Shown here: piece after piece, positions 46,761 to 59,041 of the stretch
Numbering within the stretch: position 1 is the first letter of the stretch
Layout: every line of letters begins with the position of its first letter
DNA from: Symbiodinium sp. CCMP2592
Taxonomy: Eukaryota; Sar; Dinophyceae; Suessiales; Symbiodiniaceae
Length of the DNA stretch: 64,000 nt
NCBI GenBank assembly: GCA_905221615.1
Contig: CAJNDT010005445.1
Coordinates: 968,313-1,032,312 of the forward strand
Direction of reading: 5' to 3'
Made by a program: the position numbers and the translations under genes
The notes under the pieces: model-generated
Databases searched by the model: none
The model's input: only the letters and a program-made list of their open reading frames with translations
What the model was told of the DNA's origin: nothing

Positions 46761-47375
46761 CTGGCTCCTGCTTAGCCTCAGTGCTTGTCTTTTGGCCGTC
46801 TACTGGCTGCTTAGCCTCAGCGCTTGTCGTTTGGCTGTCTACTGGCTGCGGCTTAGCCTGATCAGTGCTTGTCTGTTGGCTTCGGATAGCCTCCTGGGCA
46901 TCGTTTCGTGGCTCCTTGCTGCATGGTTTGTGCTCCTCTGCAAGCTCCCGCATTTGCTCATCTGTTGGCCGTGGGATGTCCTCTGCTGCAGCCACCTGCC
47001 CTTGCTTCCGCTGCTGCTGCTGCTGCTGAAGCTTTACATCATTGTTGTCAACATCCATCCTGCGAGTCTTGGCAGGTCGCTCAGCCACCTCCATCAGGGG
47101 CACTGTGCTCGTAGTAGTATCTAGCGGGCGCTCAATCATCAAAGGCTCGAGATCAGCATCACCACCTTCACCCATGGGTTCCACTAGCATATCCTCTTCG
47201 AAAGGCTCTTCCTCCTCACCTTCCTCGGGATCATCACATGAGTCATCCTCATCATCCCCTGCACATCCTTCAGGAATCGGTATGCCGACCGTCTCCATCA
47301 TCCGGCGGATGATTGCAGATCGAGGACGGTGAGGCCGTGAGCTGACACGGTTGAAAAGGGACATCAGCCTTTTGA
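46761..47375 (-). CDS. Gene 1 exon 3, acidic/Gln-rich part before the insertion
   Basis: From LKRLMSLFNRVSSRPHRPRS and IIRRMMETVGIPIPEG, through an Asp/Glu-rich run, RMDVDNNDVKL, a poly-Gln run, EDIPRPTDEQMRELAEEHKP, to repeated VDSQTTSAEAKQPVDGQKTS. Low-complexity regulatory-type sequence. Interrupted at the TA at 46759 by the 2-kb element. Confidence 0.6.
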
Positions 47376-47504
47376 GCTGCCAGGCAATTGCCCCTGCTTG
47401 CGGTCCTTATAGTTCGAATCGGACACATGCATGCACATTATCATTACCTGCCACGATGCATGCACACACTGATACCGATTCCACCACAGAACAGGCAGCT
47501 ACAG

Positions 47505-47722
47505 TATTTTCAACAAGATGCCACTGCATGCTATTTGCACCACATCGTTGTAGAGGGAAGCCACATGGAATTCCAAGGTGTCCACTCCCACTCGCGCTCC
47601 CAAGTGCATGATGGCAGGTACAAGCAACCTTTCATTCAACTCCAGGGCCGTCCGGTCCACCGTACCATTGGGCGTTGTTTTGACCTCGGTCATGAGCACA
47701 GCAAACAATTTTAAGCTCAAGC
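47505..47722 (-). CDS. Gene 1 exon 2
   Basis: Reads KLFAVLMTEVKTTPNGTVDR, TALELNERLLVPAIMHLGAR, DTLEFHVASLYNDVVQIAC. Protein-like with alternating hydrophobic residues; no family recognised. Confidence 0.5.
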
Positions 47723-47754
47723 ATGCATGTACTATACTAGTGCAGTCTCGTGAC

Positions 47755-47859
47755 AAGTTTGCCTGCAGCAACACGACGGCGAATTTCCGGATCTTTCTCC
47801 CACGCCTTTGCAAGGGCTGTACCACGATCCTCCAGATCCATGGCTTCCCCCGACGCCAT
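47755..47859 (-). CDS. Gene 1 exon 1 (start)
   Basis: The ATG at 47859 reads MASGEAMDLEDRGTALAKAW, EKDPEIRRRVAAGKL. Upstream is AT-rich with no exon seen, so it is taken as the start of the minus-strand gene. Confidence 0.5.
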
Positions 47860-47965
47860 AATTTAAAACCCCCAACAGCCCTACCGTATAATTACGCATG
47901 TGGGACACCATTATCGGCACATGTGCACACATGCTGAGCTGAGAGATTGAACCAGGCATGCACAC

Positions 47966-48549
47966 AAGTATGTTGCTGCATGCCTCATGAACGTGCTTCT
48001 GCAGGCATCGAGCAGCACAGAACTGGCACGGGAGGGCTGACCTGTGCCCTCAGCTCCATGGAATCAAAGACGCCGCCGGGCTTTGATGGTACGTTTGCTG
48101 CAACTCATGCACTATAGATGACAGCTGGCCTTCTTGCACATTAAGCCACATCAGACCTGCAAGCCAAGGCATCGGTGGCACCTACGGTGTGATGCTCATG
48201 ATGCTGGCTCCCGCCTCCACCATCGTTCGCAGATATCAGAGGGGGCATCATGCACCACAGGGCGTGCATAGAATTGGTACATGCTAGCTATTATCTTAAA
48301 TGCGGATTGATGATACAGGCCAAAGTCTTAAGTTCATCATGATGCTGGATGCTGTGCAGCGTCATGGCATCGATACTGTCATCGCAGTAGTGCACATGCA
48401 CAGAAAGCGCCCGCTTGAACGCTGAAGCAAGGAAACGCTCGAAAAGACAAGAAGCGCACGAATTGCACAATCCTATCCTATCCGTCAAATAAAACCGCAC
48501 AATCGCACAACGATCAAACGAGCAGGAATAAACGCTCGAAGGAAGCAAC

Positions 48550-48550
<1 letters not shown>
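47966..48550. other. Non-coding DNA upstream of gene 1
   Basis: No coding frame recognised. Contains two aaacgctcga strings (48435, 48531) that recur at 29590 and 45000, perhaps a small dispersed repeat. Confidence 0.4.

Positions 48551-48552
<2 letters not shown>

Positions 48553-48582
<30 letters not shown>
48553..48582. repeat. (TA)n microsatellite
   Basis: About 30 bases of TA, followed by TG-rich sequence. Confidence 0.9.
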
Positions 48583-48583
<1 letters not shown>

Positions 48584-48609
48584 GTATCTGTGTGTGTGCG
48601 TGTGTATAC

Positions 48610-49540
48610 GTATGTAGATGTTTTGGTAGACGTTCTGTCTAGGGTCCAGGTTATTCGCCAAAAAACGGGTCTTAAAGGCATCAGGAACCCGGAAAGTGAA
48701 CTATGCCGAGCCAGGATATGAGCCCAGCTCTCAAACTCGAGCTACCCAAGAAATCGAGTGGTCCGTTCTAACAGGGTTTACGTAGGGTTCAGGGGTCTAC
48801 ACGTGCAAGGGCGTACTGGTTGAACGAACTGGTTAAACGGTTGAAGGCTGAAGGTTTTGGAGTGTTGGGGTTTTGATTGGCAGTTCAAGAGGTAAGGTTC
48901 TGCAGACGGTTTGAGGGTTGACGAGTTTCGACGAGCTCAGTATCACAGCTCCCTGCTGATGAAAATGCAGTCAGCGACGAGGCTGTCAGCCTCGACCCAA
49001 AACCCTGAGACACCGAAGCTGCATTCCGCGAAGGCATGATGTCTACAATCGAAACCGTGTATCTATACAACAGTAAATATGGACATCCCCTACACCTTTA
49101 CGCCGTGTCGTTCTACAGCCCTGAACGCGAAAATCTCAAATCCCTATAATAAACCTGTCCATCATTCCCGAAAGGAACCAAGACCGGCCTGACACGCAAC
49201 CAACTTTGCAAGAGATTGGGAGTCTCGCTGCTCCTGACAGAGTGAAGCTACTAAATGTGAGCTTTGAGCTTCAGAGACTTACCTGCGGGATGGAGGACCT
49301 GAGGGCCACTAGTGACAGCTAGTTGAAGCCTTGCTACGGGGTCCTGTATCAGCGCCCCTTCAGCTTCTGAGAGGTACACGTCCGCAGGGGACAGAATGAG
49401 CTTAAGGGCTTTCGCGCGCGGAAAGAAGCGAACCTTGGGCGTGGGATTCGGGAACGACAGTGGCGAGAATGATTGCAGATTGGGGCTTGTCTGTGCTTCC
49501 GGTTGATGAAGACTGAAGTAACGAGGTATGCGAAGCCCAT
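48610..49540. other. Non-coding DNA, nothing recognised
   Basis: Only short overlapping frames. Confidence 0.5.
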
Positions 49541-49905
49541 CATCAACATCATCACTCTCATGACCGTCGTCGACACAATCATCGTCATCAGCATCATGAT
49601 CGGAGTCATCAACATCATCACCACCATGATCAATCGCCCCCCGTCGTCATCATCATCGTCATCATCGTTATCATTCTCATCATCTTCACCTCCATGAGTA
49701 CTAAAAACACTTCCACTTCAACATTATGATTCCGATCGATCTGATCCCATATTGCAAACTCAGCATCTTCACCATCTGCATAGTCTTCATCTTCGTCACC
49801 CACCATCATCGGCCACATCAACATCATCATCATCAGCAGCACCGCCATCACCAACCCCGTTCACCAAACCCGTCTTCGTCATCATCGAAACCTCACCACC
49901 ACCAT
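49540..49905. repeat. CATCAT/CATCGT trinucleotide-like tract
   Basis: Runs of catcatcatc, catcaacatc and cgtcatcatc; Ile/Ser/His-rich or Met/Val-rich in translation. Low complexity, not called coding. Confidence 0.75.
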
Positions 49906-50214
49906 CGTCATGACAGTGTTATGAGCTTTGATCATTTGAAGGGGGCACCTGAGACAGCTAAGTGCTGCCGGCAGCCGCCGCTAGACCCCTGCGGCCCGCC
50001 CTTGCACACCTCAAGAAGTCTCTCGCCAAAGCGGATGCACATTGGCATCGCCTGGCAACGTGGGTTCTGGGGTGTGTGCGGGCTTTGGAGTTTAGGGTTA
50101 AGATGCAGGACCTGCGGGAACTCAAGACTTCTGGCAAAGCTTCAGGGTTTCAAGCCATCAGGCGAACTCCAAGCCAGTTTGGCATTGCCGTCATGTACTA
50201 CATCGTTGAAATCT

Positions 50215-50700
50215 CTCAACGAATCTACCTACCTACAGACCTATCCATCCATCTGTCTATGTGTCTAATCATGTACGTGTCTATCTGCTTTTCTATCGAT
50301 CTATCGAACTATCTATCCATCCATCTATCGGCCACTCTATCTATCTATCTATCTATCTATCTACCTGCACATCAACAATCTATCTGTCAACGTGTCTGTG
50401 TGTGCGTTTATTCAGGAAATATCTAGCTACCTATCCATGTATCATTTATCTACATTGTTGTTTGGTTGCGCATAGTCGGCGTGTACTGTGTACACACTGT
50501 TTTGCGTGCATACATACCTGCATGTATACATACACACATACACCTACACACCTACACATGCCTACCTACCCTATCTACCTAGCTACCTACCCGCCTGCCT
50601 ACTTACCTAGTTACTTATCCAGCCACCCACCTAGCTAGCTACCTGCCTGCCTATACCTACCTTCCTACCTACCTGCCTACACACGCAACTAGGTCACCAG
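50215..50700. repeat. CTAT/CTAC microsatellite cluster
   Basis: (CTAT)n best at 50333-50362, with ctacctac, catacata and cctgcctg runs around it. Open frames are artefacts of the unit. Confidence 0.88.
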
Positions 50701-50984
50701 GATTTTGGTGGTTCCGTGGCACATGTATGCCCTTATTTCCTAAGTACAAGCTTAGTCGTGAAAACTCATGGTTTTGCAGAACCCCGAAAACCATTGCGCC
50801 TGCTAAACAAACTGGTGTTTTTTAATGTTGATGAATGGTCTTAATGCAACTTAGCACGAAGAACGACAGCACAAACAGGCCCGTGCACTATGTTGTGGGA
50901 AGAAGCAACAATGCCGTAAATTCCAGCACGATTGTGATACATCCGTGACGTCGCCGAATGCTAGTCGCAGAGGCTAAGAGGCAA

Positions 50985-51390
50985 ACATGCTGTAAATAGC
51001 AGTGCTTTGGGCATGTTCAAAGACGACATGAACGCTTGCGACAGAGCGCCCTGTTCCCAGAAGCGTCAAACATACTTGTGCACTATGTTGTGCAAGAGGC
51101 AAGAATGCTGCAAAATGCCGGGGTGTTTGGCATGTTCACACAAGAGATGAAGGCTTGTGACAGAGCGCCTTGTCCAGAAACGTCAAGCGAAATTTGCATT
51201 ATCTCATGAAAAAGCCTGGAATGCTGCAAATAGCAGCGTCTTCGGCTGGTCAACAAAAGACATGAACGCTTGTGCCAACGTGTCGTGTTCCAGAAACGTC
51301 AAGCATTCTTTTTGCATTATATGTTGTGCAAAGCGCGAGAACGCTGTAAATGCCAAAGCTTTTGGACAACGGACGTTAGCATCCCCCCCA
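50985..51390 (+). repeat. Diverged ~117-bp tandem repeat, three to four units
   Basis: Units are marked by catgaacgcttgcgacagag (51027), gatgaaggcttgtgacagag (51146) and catgaacgcttgtgccaacg (51261), each followed by tgttccagaaacgtcaa and a tgcattat...aatgctgcaaat segment. 117 is a multiple of three, and the last 230 bases stay open in one frame, but no protein family is evident. Confidence 0.7.
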
Positions 51391-51529
51391 ATCCCCCGGC
51401 CACCCCCCCAAAAAAAAAGGAAAACCAACCGCGCGACCCCAAAACAAGCAGGTCAACACAAGGGTCCTGGTGCGCGGGCCACCACCTACCTACCTACATA
51501 GTTACATACGCACGTACGGCCCTACATAC

Positions 51530-51602
51530 ACAAACATACATACATACATACATGCATACATACATACATAGATACACATACATACATACATACATACATG
51601 CA
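51530..51602. repeat. (CATA)n microsatellite
   Basis: catacatacatacatgcata type run. Confidence 0.9.
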
Positions 51603-51786
51603 CAGCCCTCTATACTGTAGACTATACGCAATACCAGTTGAGTTGGACTCTAACGCGGCTTTCACCCGTCCACCCGCTAACCCCTGCGCCTGTGACAGCC
51701 GAAGATGCTCCGAGACTGTTCGACGGATGGCCACTACTGGGTCCTTTGTTCACAAGTAACGGACTGTTGGTCAGGGTCCTCGAACG

Positions 51787-51900
51787 TACTTGGAGGTTCA
51801 TGGGTAGTTATAAGTAGGGTTATAAGTCCCCTAATATGAGTTATAAGTATAGTTATCCTACTTATAACCCCACTTATAACTACCCATGAACCTCCAAGTA
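51787..51900. mobile_element. 114-bp TA-flanked MITE, family 2, copy 2
   Basis: Same length and ends as 5794-5907; the arms pair over about 40 bp, and TA stands outside CTTGGAGG and CCTCCAAG. Confidence 0.82.
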
Positions 51901-52985
51901 ATGTGAATGTTCGGTTGTAGGCCATAAGCCTTGCTGGCTTAGTGCGCTGTCGGAGCTAATGGTAGGGGTCCAGGCAACACTACTACCTTCTAAACCGATT
52001 TTAAATGCTCAAACAAAGACAATAATGATGATGATAATGACCATGATGATAATGGCAAAACGGTTATGTTACCCTCAATCCCTAAGTCACTGGCCGTGCT
52101 TGCCACTTTCGCAACACCTCACGTCGATCCGGTAGTGCTACTTTCTTGCACAATCAGTACAGTGTTAATTTTATACTATGATTGGCTTGTTCAAGTATGA
52201 TATAACGAATTTTTCAAGTAGAAGTAATTAGTATTGTGTTTTGGCCCCAAACCGACAAATCCTAAACACCAATCCCCAAGCCCAGAAATCTCCCAGGCAC
52301 TGGGCACCCCCGGAAGCAGAGGTTTTGATCCTAAACCTCCCAAACCCACCGACCCATGGCACCGCCATTCCTCAGGCTCCCACACAGTCTCCCTTAAAAG
52401 ATCCCTCAATGGAGCCCTAGAAAAACCCTTACACAAACCCTCGAAGAATCCCGAAAAGGAACCCTTATCGGTGCTGAGACTCCTATTCATGGCTTGACAG
52501 CTTCTCCAACATCAGGGCTGAGGAACCGAGCTTTAAAGGTGGAGTTTCCGGTTTAGGGCGACTGTTGGCGGTTTGGGGTGTTGAGCCTGAGTTGGAGCTC
52601 ATATTCCAAGGGTGTTGTCTTTTCCGGTCAGGCATGATTCGAGGCTGGATGATGGATGAAGTGAACTTTGCTCCTTTGCCTGCAATCTGCAAACTACGCT
52701 CTATTCGGAAAGGCCTCCTATCCTGAGCTCTCTGGCCACTCTGAACCTTGAAACGGTTTAGGGTTTCGGGTTTAGGGTAAACCCTACAAGCCATACCCTA
52801 AACCCTAAACCCTAAGCCATAGACCCCTAAACCCTAAGCCATACACTCCTACACCCTGGTCCTCGCCGTTCTTCAAGCGTACTTCAGGAAAGTAGCCATC
52901 CTCCTTGGCTTTCCTGCCACGTAATCGCAGGGTCTAACTACATACTTAGAGTAGGGCCACGGGATATCTTACCGCACAACGAAAA
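51901..52985. other. Non-coding DNA, nothing recognised
   Basis: A short GATGAT tract near 52025-52055 and CCCTAAA motifs at 52790-52855. No convincing frame. Confidence 0.5.
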
Positions 52986-53012
52986 AACATATATATATAT
53001 ATATATATATAT

Positions 53013-53966
53013 GGTCAGGCGTCTGGCGTTCCCAGCCCCCCCCCCCCCCAATGGTATGGTCTGACAGGGGTGGGGGGGGGGGGGGGGGATTAACCCGCTT
53101 TACAACCAGAATCCCTACTTTACAACCAGAATCCCCACTTTACAACCACAGACAGTTTTCCGTGTGAGAATCCCCACTTTACAACTGCCGATCGTGAGAA
53201 CGCCCACTTTGCAACCCGTCTACCCATGATTAAGACTTATTGGGATTTCATGAGTTTTTTTACAACAAACCTACCTAGATTCCTAATAGTTTGTTGGTTC
53301 TTTGACCCCCTAAAGTGTTTTACGTGGCCTTCATGCGACCGTGGCCCCAAACTACTAAGATCTCGAACATCCCTAAAATTGCTTCGTCGCATGATATCTT
53401 TGATCTTTGTCGTCTGTGGGTGCTTCTGTGCGCCTGGCTGGAGGCAAAGCAGTAGTTGAGGGCTGCTCCGGATTATATGCACCCGAACCCTTGTTTGGAA
53501 TATGCACCCGAACCCTACACCTTAAACCCTAAGCCCTAAACCCTTGTAAAGCCACTAGGTTTAGAATATGCACCCGAACCCTACGCCTTAAACCCTAAGC
53601 CCTAAACCCTGGTAAAGCCACTAGGTTTAGAATATGCACCCGAACCCTATACGCCTTAAACCCGAAGCCCTAAACCCTTGTAAAGCCACTAGGTTTAGAA
53701 TATGCAGGTTTAGAATCTGCACCCGAACCAAATGCATACCTGCGCTCTGGTGAGAAAAGAATCCGTTTCTAAAACTCATGTTTTCTTTCTGCTTTCCGCA
53801 ATACAAACACACTCGGTCCGAGTTTGCCTGCAGGGAGTGAGTTGGATACAGCTTGACGGCCGCAAGTGCGTAAAGTGCAAACCACTATGCAACAACACGC
53901 TCGCTGAGGTGAGCATCTGAACAGTATATCATCGATACCAAACCCTCACGCGTCTAAATAAATAAA

Positions 53967-54002
<36 letters not shown>

Positions 54003-54710
54003 CACATATCTATCGTGGTTTCGGGTTAAGAACGCCCACATTGCAACCAACATCACTTTCCAACCTGCATGGCTGCCGTAGAGGATGATGCTAGAAATTC
54101 TAGGCTTTGACGTTATCAGTTAATAGGGTTGTTAAGAAGCTTTCCCAACCGGTTGCAAAGTGGGGATTCCGGAAAGGCTCATGGGTTGTAAAGTGGGGGT
54201 TCTGGTTGTAAAGTGGGGATTCTGGTTGTAAAGCGGGGTACACGCGGGGGGGGGGGGGGGGGCCTGGCGTGTGCGGAAAGGGGGTTGGCCGTTGGAGCTG
54301 CCACTGGATGGTGGGGTGGTGCTGGCGGCCAGGGCTCACGCGCAAGCCCTTCGCAAGCAAGCCGTAAACCCTATGACGCAGCGCGTGCCCCTGTTTTGAG
54401 CAACCTTAACTTGTACTTAAAACGCTACACCCAACCCTAAACCCCACCTAACTGCAGGCTCTAAGCCTAAAGCAGAGCATACACCGCAAATCCTCCCTAA
54501 GCCCTTGTCGACTCGAAGCCTTATACCTTGTAACCGTAAACCCAAAACTCAAAAGCTTAAGCTAAACCCGAAACCCCAAAACCCCACAACCACCCCACAG
54601 GAGGAAAAGGAACCCCACACCCCACACCACAGGGGAGGGGGGGGCCCCACCCTATATCCGGACCATTGACCTTTGGGGGGGGAGGGGGGGGGGGTCTGCG
54701 GAGCGCGTGA

Positions 54711-54712
<2 letters not shown>
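53013..54712. mobile_element. Element D, 1.7 kb with C/G-tract termini and internal inverted repeats
   Basis: Left end ggtcaggcgtctggcgttcc plus a C tract; right end G tract plus tctgcggagcgcgtgacc; both beside TA microsatellite. The inner block actttacaaccagaatcccc (53098-53150) recurs inverted at 54150-54235. Holds a 66-bp tandem repeat. No transposase seen. Its right TA tract (54713-54772) is also the left border of element B. Confidence 0.55.
53499..53705 (+). repeat. 66-bp tandem repeat, three units, with CCCTAAA motifs
   Basis: tatgcacccgaaccct recurs at 53501, 53567 and 53633; each unit contains ttaaaccctaagccctaaac and gtaaagccactaggtttaga. Confidence 0.88.

Positions 54713-54772
<60 letters not shown>
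54713..54772. repeat. (TA)n microsatellite between elements D and B
   Basis: Sixty bases of uninterrupted TA, the longest in the window. Confidence 0.95.
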
Positions 54773-54774
<2 letters not shown>

Positions 54775-57267
54775 TTACGCCCCCCCCCATGATCCATACT
54801 ATGCTTGCTTTTGGTAAGCAGTGGATCATGGGAGGTGGGCAGCTTCGGATGCTGAAACACTGCCAGGCTCGAAAATCCCCAAAATTCCTGAAGCCTGAAG
54901 TGCGAAAACACTGGCAGGGATCAAAAATCACCAAAATCACCAAAATGTGAGAAACTATGGCCCCGCACGCCGCATAGTTGCCAGGATTTTGGGAATTTTG
55001 GTGATTTTTGATCCCTGCCAGTGTTTTCGCATTTCAGCCTTTACAAATTTTGGGGATTTTCGAGCCTGGCGGCATTTCGTCAACGTCGGATGCTAAAACA
55101 CTGCCAGGCTCGAAAATCCCCAAAATTCCTGAAGCCTGAAGTGCGAAAACACTGGCAGGGATCAAAAATCCCCAAAATCCCCAAAATGTGAGAGACTATG
55201 GCCCCGCACGCCGCATAGATGCCAGGATTTTGGGAATTTTGGTGATTTTTGATCCCTGCCAGTGTTTTCGCATTTCAGGCTTTACAAATTTTGGGGATTT
55301 TCGAGCCTGCTCGAAAATCCCCAAAGTTTTGCAAAACTAAACACCCATGGCCCCATAGATGCCACGATTTTGGGAATTTTGGTGATTTTTGATCCCTGCC
55401 GATGTTTTCGCATTTCAGGCTTTACAAATTTTGGTGATTTTCGAGCCAGGCGGCATTTGCTAACCTTGGATGCTGTGTTCCTATTATGTCTTTGTTTGTC
55501 ACGTGTATACACATGGCATATGCTTTGTTTTAATGCCATGCCAAGATGCGGTATGTTCCACGACATATCCGTTGCAGTTCTCTCCCGAGTGAAAGTCATC
55601 GTTTGTTTTCCTCTTTTCCAGCATGATCCGCGACGGGGGTGACATATCCTTGCAAGATGCTCTCGATGCCACCAATTCTCTGAGATATTGTATCAAAGCA
55701 CACCACACCCGACGACAATCTGTAAAGTAAAACATTTGCAGCAGATATACAACATATACTTTGAAATGCCATGTACTGAGGACGCATGCGCCCGACGCGC
55801 GGCACATGAGTTACGTGATAGTTTTGTGGAAGTATCGGTATTGGGATGAGTACTGTTCTTAATAATATTAGTACTAGTGTTTGCTGTAATAGTAGTAAAC
55901 ATAAATTAGTGTCAGTGCTCATGCTCATGCTCGTGTTAGAGTTAGCGCTAGTGCCAGTGTCAATGTCAGTAATACAGCACCACTGCTAGTATCAGTGTCA
56001 GTCTTAATGTTGCGTTTAACCGCAGCTTATATTCGCAGAAGTGCTAGTATTAGTATCAATACTAGAACTAGTTTTGATATGTTAGTATATTGATAGTTTC
56101 GTATAGTAGCAGACTAGTATATCAATATATTATTAATGCATTCGAACAGTAACATATTTGTATACTTGTATAATTGTATATTTGATATGTTAGTACAACT
56201 GGTGCACGAGTACACTAGTATATTGGTGTATTAGTTTACTAGTATGTGTGCTATACTCATGTATTGTCTAGTCATATTTACAAGTATGTCAGTATGTTGG
56301 CATATTAGTCTACTAATTTGTCATGTCGGTATACTTGCATGTTGCAGTAGTCGTATATTAGTATACTCGCATATTAGTATAGTATATTCATACGTTAACG
56401 GGAAGTACATTATTACATTGGTATATGGGTATATGTTTATGCCAAAACATTAGTACATGAATGCACTAATGTATATATCTGTATCTTAAGATAATGGTAT
56501 GTATTTTAATGTACATTAGTATATGCAGGTGTCTATTAGTAAAAAGATTAGTATTCATATCAATACGAATATACCATTGGTATTCGTAGGAGTTTTAATG
56601 TTGATATTAGAACTAAGACTATTCATAGTTGTATTGGCCATAATATACTGTAAGTGTTCATGCTGGTAATAGTACTGGCATTCATGAATATTCAACAGAT
56701 GATCAATATCCGTATCAGTGTTGGTGATAGCATTATTGTTAACACCACAAGAGATTATGTATTCGTACTCGTAGGAGTATCAATACTATTGCAAATATTG
56801 ATGTTAGTATCAATATTGTGATAAGTATTAGTAGTAGTATTAGCGTTAGTACTATAATATTATGAACACACTTGAAGTATGTGTCACGCTTTCCAGGCAA
56901 TCAGGCAATGACCAGGAAGATTCGAAGCTGCCAGTTTGAGTATTGGCATCGGCACCAAAACATGGCAACAGCGACAGGCAACATGTTGAAGTTTTTGCAC
57001 AACCACCGGTGATGCCTTCTGAAACATGGAGTGCCAGGTTTTGGATGGAAGAGCGGAGCCCGAAAGTGAAATCAGAATCCGTTTCGGGTTTCGTGGGGAT
57101 ATAACATGTGAGAACAAATTACAACATGTAGAGCTAAGTAGATGCTAGGTGCAGAAAATACCGCAAATGCCGATGATTTTGTATGTAGGTAAAGTCATGT
57201 AGAAATCGAAGCATGAGCAGCAGGAGGTAGAAAAAACCATGGTATGGATCATGGGGGGGGCGTGACC
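54773..57267 (+). mobile_element. Terminal-inverted-repeat element B, near-copy of element A
   Basis: Same ends, order and orientation as 23023-25654, with the same C tract and catgatccatac terminus. Two full 241-bp satellite units rather than three, and about 140 bp (roughly 55525-55670) not found in A. Otherwise aligned throughout with scattered substitutions. Confidence 0.78.
54851..55455. repeat. 241-bp palindromic satellite in element B, two units plus a partial
   Basis: Units start at 54851 and 55092 (spacing 241); a truncated third begins near 55308. Confidence 0.88.
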
Positions 57268-57408
57268 ACATATATATATATATATACATGTATAGAATAG
57301 TTAACAAGGAACCCACAAGGGATGATATTGGCATTAATTTAAGCCTCAAGCCTAAACAGGCCCGAAGGCTGCAAACTTACTCTTCGCTAGCCAGTCCATA
57401 AATCAGCC

Positions 57409-57523
57409 CTACCTATAGTATCCATTGAGTTCCTTTTTTTGGTTAACCAGATTTATGGTTAGGACCCTATGATAGAGATTTTGGTTAACCAAAAAACGGA
57501 ACTGCAATGGAGACTATAGGTAG
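57409..57523. mobile_element. MITE-like inverted repeat, 115 bp
   Basis: Left ctacctatagtatccattga and right caatggagactataggtag are complementary with few mismatches, and ggttaacc occurs inside both arms. Single copy in this window. Confidence 0.65.
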
Positions 57524-58935
57524 AGTTTGCCGTGCTGGGATTTGGGGCGTAAGGTTTGCGACTCAAGTTTCCGACCCCTGGCACCCCATGATGTAGGCTT
57601 TTAGTGTTTCCGGGAATGGCTAGGAAAGGCTTGCAACGGGCTGGCGACTTCGACATGGCAATCGGCGCAGTTCAACATTGAAGTGTTTTCAGTGCCTTCT
57701 GGAAAACCAGCAGGACGCTGCAAGCACACCAGCAACCAGAAAAGACTGCAGAAACAAGCAGGCAGCGAGATCAAAGCAACAATAGAACAGCAAGAAACCT
57801 AAGTGCATTGGCGTACACCAGTCCAGTAGCGATTAGACTCTATCCGAGTGATAGACCAGCGTCGGGAGACCAAGACATGTCTATGTCGTCACAAGGGAGA
57901 AGTGAACGTGTTTACACGTGCAGCTAGACGTATTGTGTGCTTGCAGTGTCTTGTTATGCGTTGGGGTCCGTGCTCTCTGTTGTGGTTTGTCGTGAGTTGT
58001 TTGTTTGTGCAGTGGAAAACTCACTCTACATTGACTCTACCTGTGATATAGACTACGATAAACAAAGTGCTACACACGCAGGAGGCGCAAGGCACTAGGG
58101 AGAGTGCGGCAAAGGAAACGCTCTCCATTGTGTGCGTGTGTTGCTGTTTACTGTTCTGCTGGAATTGCCAGCCGTACATGCTATGATCGTTTGTCACAGC
58201 ATCGTAATTCAAGCTGTATCATTTCCGTTGAACCTCGCTGTCCGCAACTACATCGGAGGAGGTTTGGCAGTAGCCAAGCAGGAGGTGCTTGATGCCACGC
58301 ATCGCAGGGGCATTGGATGTTTACGGCTGCTACAAAACATCGCTTCTCTAAACAAAGGTTCCAGTAAGTAGGTACGTGTGTGCACGTCTCCTGTGCGTGC
58401 GCATGAGCTCGTGATCTGTGTGTGTGCTAGCACCTGCTGGTTGCAGCTGTCTGCTTAGTTCCATCATCTTCCTGAGATGTTTGAAATTAGGGGCCTCATT
58501 AACTAGATTAGGGTTTCGGGGTATATTATACTTTGATTACTTTTAGAATAAGGAACCATCCAAATAGTGTTGGTAGGAAACGCAAAAGCCCCCATTTATG
58601 TTCTCAACAAGTCTGTTGATAGCAAGGTTGGCACAGCTAGCCTCCCAATGTCAGCAGAATGCCACCTCTGTGTTCACAGCGTATGGTGGCAGCACCGAGC
58701 TATGGAATCTCCAGCAACTTGCGGCGCGGAGTTGTCTCTCAGCATCAATGCATCAGCTGTTTTGCAGCTCATAAACCCCAGAATCCTAAATCCTAACCCT
58801 CCTACACTCTGAACCTCAACAGCTTGACACTTGTAACAATGACAAAACACGCGGCATGAATGAACGAAACTTGCCCTCAACGGGTCTCAGCCTCGTCGGA
58901 CCTTGCAAGGACCATTCGCTCTTCTGGCCTTCGAT
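57524..58935. other. Non-coding DNA, no supported gene
   Basis: A plus-strand frame at 58132-58371 (begins MRVLLFTVLLELPAVHAMIV) is open and starts hydrophobic, but overlaps other open frames and lacks neighbours. It is not called. Confidence 0.4.
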
Positions 58936-59041
58936 TTGGAAGCTTCCGAAAATAGGGGACCCTAATATCGTACCCGAAATGGTAGGATCCTTATTATGAG
59001 GACCCCCAAAACAAGGCACCCCAAATTTTCGGAAAACCCCA
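58936..59041. mobile_element. MITE-like element, GGGAGTTTCCG family, copy 4
   Basis: gaagcttccgaaaatagggg plus accctaatatcgtaccc, taggatccttattatgagga, ending attttcggaaaacccc. Matches the interior of the copies at 5443 and 20303. Confidence 0.68.

Noticed and set aside
58132-58371. 79-codon plus-strand frame with a hydrophobic start
   Set aside because: Overlaps other open frames, has no neighbouring exon, no splice context and no motif.
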